A stretch of 64,000 bases of DNA, from NCBI RefSeq assembly GCF_000931465.1, contig NZ_CP010892.1, positions 5,665,388-5,729,387 on the forward strand, given 5' to 3'. Below are positions 60,970 through 64,000 of this stretch, piece after piece (the first letter of the stretch is position 1; each line of letters begins with the position of its first letter). The notes beneath the pieces were generated by a model, which was not told the DNA's origin, made no database searches, and was given only the letters and a program-made list of their open reading frames with translations. Both the position numbers and the translations under genes were made by a program. Source of the DNA: Pseudomonas sp. MRSN 12121 (lineage in GTDB: Bacteria > Pseudomonadota > Gammaproteobacteria > Pseudomonadales > Pseudomonadaceae).

Positions 60970-62652
60970 TCACAAGGTCGAGAGGAAGGTGCTGTTGTTG
61001 GCCTGCCATTCGGTGATGTCGAGGCGGATGCGCTTCTTGTCGAGCTTGCCGACACTGGTCTTGGGAATTTCAGTAACAAGGGCGATCTGGCTGGGAATCG
61101 CCCACTTGCTCAAGTGCCCCTGCTCGACGAACGGCTTGAGGTGTTCCTTGAGCTCCCTGGCCCCGATCGCATGCCCCTCGCGGACCACCAGCAAGGCGAA
61201 CGGGCGCTCGCCCCATTGCGGGTCGGGAATGCCCACCACTGCTACTTCGCGTACCGCCGGGTGGCGGCTGACCAGGTCTTCCAGGGCCAGGGACGAGACC
61301 CATTCGCCTCCGGTCTTGATCACGTCCTTGATCCGGTCGCGGATGTCGATCACGCCCATGCCGTCGAGGGTCGCCACGTCGCCGGTGTGCAGCCAGCCGC
61401 CCTCCCACAGTTCCGCGCCCTTCTGCGGCTCGTTGAAATAACCCTCGGTCAGCCAGGGTGCCCGCAGCACCAGTTCGCCCTGGGTCTCGCCATCGGCCGG
61501 CAGGAAGTTGCCGTCGCCGTCGACGATGGCCGCCTCCACCAGAGGCCCGGGCACACCGGCCTTGATCCGGTAGGACGTGCGCTCGTCCTCGGTGCCCGCC
61601 AGCAGCTCTTCGTTGAGGTGCGCACACGACACCAGCGGCCCGGTTTCCGACATGCCGTAGGCCGCTGTCAGCTGAATCCCCTTGGCCCTGGACGCTTCAT
61701 ACAACGCACGGTTGAGGGCACTGCCGCCGATGACGATCTTCCAGCCGCCGAAGTCGGTGCCCTGGGCCCCCTTGGCATTGAGCAGCATCTGCAGGATGGT
61801 CGGCACGCAATGGGAGAAGGTGACCTTTTCCTTGCGCCACAGCTCCACCAGGAACTCCGGGTCGTAGCGGCCGGGGTAAACCTGCTTGAGGCCGAGCATG
61901 GTCGCCACATAAGGCAGGCCCCAGGCATGCACGTGGAACATCGGGGTGATGGGCATGTACACATCGCTGGTGCCCAGCAGGCGCACGCTGTCGATGCTGC
62001 CCATGATCACCGACACGCCCATGGTGTGCAGCACCAGTTGCCGATGGGTGAAGTACACGCCTTTCGGGTTGCCGGTGGTGCCGGTGGTATAGAAGGTGGT
62101 CGCTACCGAGTTTTCGTCGAAGTCCGCGAAGTCGTACCGGGTACTGGCAGCCGCCAGCAACTCTTCGTATTCGCCGATCAGGTTCGGCAGGTCGGCATGC
62201 TTTTCCGCGCCGTCGGTCAACAGCAGGGTTTTCTCCACCGTGGTCAGCTGCCCGGCGATCGCCTGGTAGAGCCCGACGAACTCGCTGTTGACCAGCACGA
62301 AGCGATCCTCGGCGTGGTTCATGGTGTAGAGGATCTGGTCCGGCGACAGGCGCACGTTGATGGTGTGGATCACCGCGCCGATCATCGGGATGGCGAACAT
62401 GCACTCCAGGTAGCGATGGCTGTCCCAATCCATCACCGCCACGGTGTCCCCGGCCTTGACCCCGGCTTCTGTCAGCACATTCGCCAGCCGGGCCACGCGC
62501 TCGATCAGGGTCGGATAGGTGTAGCGCAGCTTGTCGCGGTAAATGATTTCGCGGGTTTTCTCGTAACGGGTCCCGGACATCAGCAGCCGCTTGATCAGCA
62601 GCGGGTATTGGTAGGCGCCTTCGGCTGGCGGAATAACGCGAGTCTGCAACAT
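60970..62652 (-). CDS. Medium-chain acyl-CoA synthetase (AlkK-like)
   Basis: The 560-residue AMP-forming ligase activates fatty acids with ATP and CoA. The P-loop is TTGTTGNPKG, with AAYGMSETGP, WLHTGDVA and the catalytic lysine in TSVGKLDKKRIR. The sequence closely follows AlkK of alkane-using pseudomonads and its P. putida counterparts, which activate medium-chain acids. The ATG at 62652 (MLQTRVIPP) was used. Context with DUF1302/DUF1329 and an LAL regulator supports an acyl substrate. Confidence 0.92.
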   Translation of the reverse strand: MLQTRVIPPAEGAYQYPLLIKRLLMSGTRYEKTREIIYRDKLRYTYPTLIERVARLANVLTEAGVKAGDTVAVMDWDSHRYLECMFAIPMIGAVIHTINVRLSPDQILYTMNHAEDRFVLVNSEFVGLYQAIAGQLTTVEKTLLLTDGAEKHADLPNLIGEYEELLAAASTRYDFADFDENSVATTFYTTGTTGNPKGVYFTHRQLVLHTMGVSVIMGSIDSVRLLGTSDVYMPITPMFHVHAWGLPYVATMLGLKQVYPGRYDPEFLVELWRKEKVTFSHCVPTILQMLLNAKGAQGTDFGGWKIVIGGSALNRALYEASRAKGIQLTAAYGMSETGPLVSCAHLNEELLAGTEDERTSYRIKAGVPGPLVEAAIVDGDGNFLPADGETQGELVLRAPWLTEGYFNEPQKGAELWEGGWLHTGDVATLDGMGVIDIRDRIKDVIKTGGEWVSSLALEDLVSRHPAVREVAVVGIPDPQWGERPFALLVVREGHAIGARELKEHLKPFVEQGHLSKWAIPSQIALVTEIPKTSVGKLDKKRIRLDITEWQANNSTFLSTL

Positions 62653-62823
62653 AAGCATCCCTTTTTGTGACTGCACGGTCGTGGCTGAAGAACGCTCACT
62701 CTAGAGCGCCATCGGCTCCGCCAAATCAGCCAAAGGAATGATTTGCAGAGCCGTACGAATGCTAGCTTCAAGCCAGCATTCGCGCGACCGCGAGCGCCTT
62801 CGCTCAGGCACGGCCAACGCCGC

Positions 62824-64000
62824 TCACGCCGTCTGCCCTGCCGCGGCCTCTGCCGGAGTGCGTGGGAAGATCAAGGCCGCGGCGAAGGTCAGCGCGGCAA
62901 AGCCGCCGAGGATCAGGTACAAGCCGCTCAATCCCTGGCGCGGCTCCACCAGCGCAATCAAGGGAATCGCCGTGGCGCTGGCGCCGAACGACAGGCAATA
63001 GCGCAAGGCGAATACCCGGGACTGCCATTGTGGGGCGACGAAGTTGGCGACCATCGCGTCGTTGACCGTGACCTGGCCGAACACCACGAACATGAAGGCG
63101 GCGCCCAGGACGATCAGTGGCCAGCCCTCGGCCTGGGCCAAACCGACCAGCAACGGCGCCTGGCACAGAGTCAGCAGGATGAAAGGCCATTTCAGGCTGA
63201 AACGGTGCAACACCCGGCCGATGCTCAGTTGCGCCACCGCGCCGAAGGCATACGCCAGGCTGACCACCAGGCCCAGCACCTGCGGCGAGGCGAACAGGTC
63301 CTGCAGGCGTTCCTGGAACAGCTTCGGGTAGGTCATGGTGGTGGCGTTGAACACCACCCCGCCCGTGGCGGTGGCCAGGGCCAGCACGGCAAATACCAGG
63401 GTCATGGAAATGCGCTGGCCACTGGCGCCCTTGAGCGGTACGTGGGGGCGCAGCGGAGCCGGCTCCTCGCGCACCTGCCAGGCAAACCCCAACCCCAGGA
63501 GAATCGCCACCGCCCCCGGCAGGATGAATGCCACCCGCCAGCCGAAATGCGCCACCAGCAAGCCGGTGAGCAAGGCCGAAAAGGCGACGCCGAGATTGCC
63601 CCACATGCCGTTGATGCCGATTTCCCGTCCGCGATTCTGCGCATAGGCCACCAGCATCGCCGTACCGACCGGGTGATAGATCGCGGCGAATACCCCCATC
63701 AGCGTCAGGCCGATCACCAGCATCGTCGGGGTGCTGCTCAAGCCGGTGAACACCGTCGCCGCGCCGATGCCGAAGAAAAACACCAGCATCATCTGCCGCC
63801 GGCTCCAGCGGTCGCCCAGCCAGCCGGCCGGTAGCGAGCAGGCGCCGAAGGCAATGAAGCCGCCCAGGGATAGACCGATCAGCGCGGCATAGTCCAGGGC
63901 GAAGGCCTGGGTCATGCCGAGGACGGCGGCGGGAAAGATCAGCATGAACATGTGATCGATCACATGGGCGGCGTTGATATAGCGGATGACGTTTCGAGAC
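62824..64000 (-). CDS. MFS transporter (5' partial)
   Basis: The reading frame runs off the right edge. The residues before the first in-window start candidate (SRNVIRYINAAHVIDHM) match the usual N-terminus of this transporter group, so the true start lies just beyond the window and the GTG at 63963 is not it. About twelve hydrophobic segments are visible, with the loop motif GWLGDRWSRRQ after segment 2. Substrate unknown. It lies upstream of the AlkK-like gene on the same strand. Confidence 0.9.
   Translation of the reverse strand, partial: SRNVIRYINAAHVIDHMFMLIFPAAVLGMTQAFALDYAALIGLSLGGFIAFGACSLPAGWLGDRWSRRQMMLVFFFGIGAATVFTGLSSTPTMLVIGLTLMGVFAAIYHPVGTAMLVAYAQNRGREIGINGMWGNLGVAFSALLTGLLVAHFGWRVAFILPGAVAILLGLGFAWQVREEPAPLRPHVPLKGASGQRISMTLVFAVLALATATGGVVFNATTMTYPKLFQERLQDLFASPQVLGLVVSLAYAFGAVAQLSIGRVLHRFSLKWPFILLTLCQAPLLVGLAQAEGWPLIVLGAAFMFVVFGQVTVNDAMVANFVAPQWQSRVFALRYCLSFGASATAIPLIALVEPRQGLSGLYLILGGFAALTFAAALIFPRTPAEAAAGQTA

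Noticed and set aside
1..64000. CRISPR arrays, insertion sequences, prophage or integrase genes
   Set aside because: No regularly spaced repeats, transposase or integrase-like proteins were found on either strand.

Overview
The window reads as chromosome of a fluorescent-group Pseudomonas. The complete dcw (division and cell wall) cluster, the petABC/sspAB block, rplM-rpsI, the Pseudomonas-type RNase P RNA and a GacA/Rsm-type leader motif all fit that lineage. The acyl-homoserine-lactone (AHL) synthase/receptor pair beside a fatty-acid-like pathway suggests a P. chlororaphis-like strain, but that is inference. Almost all genes lie on the minus strand. The left edge cuts a diguanylate cyclase and the right edge cuts an MFS transporter.

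Left part (1-19.6 kb): an unbroken minus-strand dcw operon runs mraZ-rsmH-ftsL-ftsI-murE-murF-mraY-murD-ftsW-murG-murC-ddlB-ftsQ-ftsA-ftsZ, followed by lpxC. Most junctions overlap by 1-11 bases. The operon starts at a clear sigma70 promoter followed by three 10-bp-phased MraZ boxes. Upstream lies rnpB.

Middle housekeeping part (19.6-38.8 kb): rsmI is divergent from lpoA-yraN-gmhA-dolP. Then come sspB-sspA, the cytochrome bc1 genes petABC, and rplM-rpsI. A Tas-like aldo/keto reductase, an acyl-CoA dehydrogenase divergent from a GlxA/AraC-type regulator, zapE, trpS with an extra C-terminal domain, a hydrolase, zapG, an OmpA-like lipoprotein, a YcbL-like metallohydrolase and a small membrane protein follow.

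Accessory part (38.9-50.8 kb): this is the most interesting region. A ten-gene minus-strand operon encodes a ketosynthase, MaoC-like dehydratase, acyl carrier protein, AurF-like diiron oxygenase, CrtI-like flavoprotein, alpha/beta hydrolase, ketoreductase, a second CrtI-like flavoprotein, a 7Fe-type ferredoxin and a third CrtI-like flavoprotein. It is divergent from a luxI-type gene, which is itself convergent with a luxR-type gene. The shared intergenic region has two lux-box-like palindromes. The leaders of both the ketosynthase gene and luxI carry full matches to the RsmA/RsmE consensus over the Shine-Dalgarno sequence. I infer a quorum-sensing and Gac/Rsm controlled type II fatty-acid/polyketide pathway. 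The product is unknown; a polyene or a polyene-derived aromatic acid is one testable idea.

Right part (51-64 kb): ogt, flanked by two long hairpins, is followed by two tiny envelope-protein genes divergent from a two-component system. A MalT/AlkS-like ATP-dependent LuxR regulator comes next, then a DUF1302-DUF1329 operon, an AlkK-like acyl-CoA synthetase and an MFS transporter. This last block looks like a medium-chain acyl substrate uptake or activation locus.
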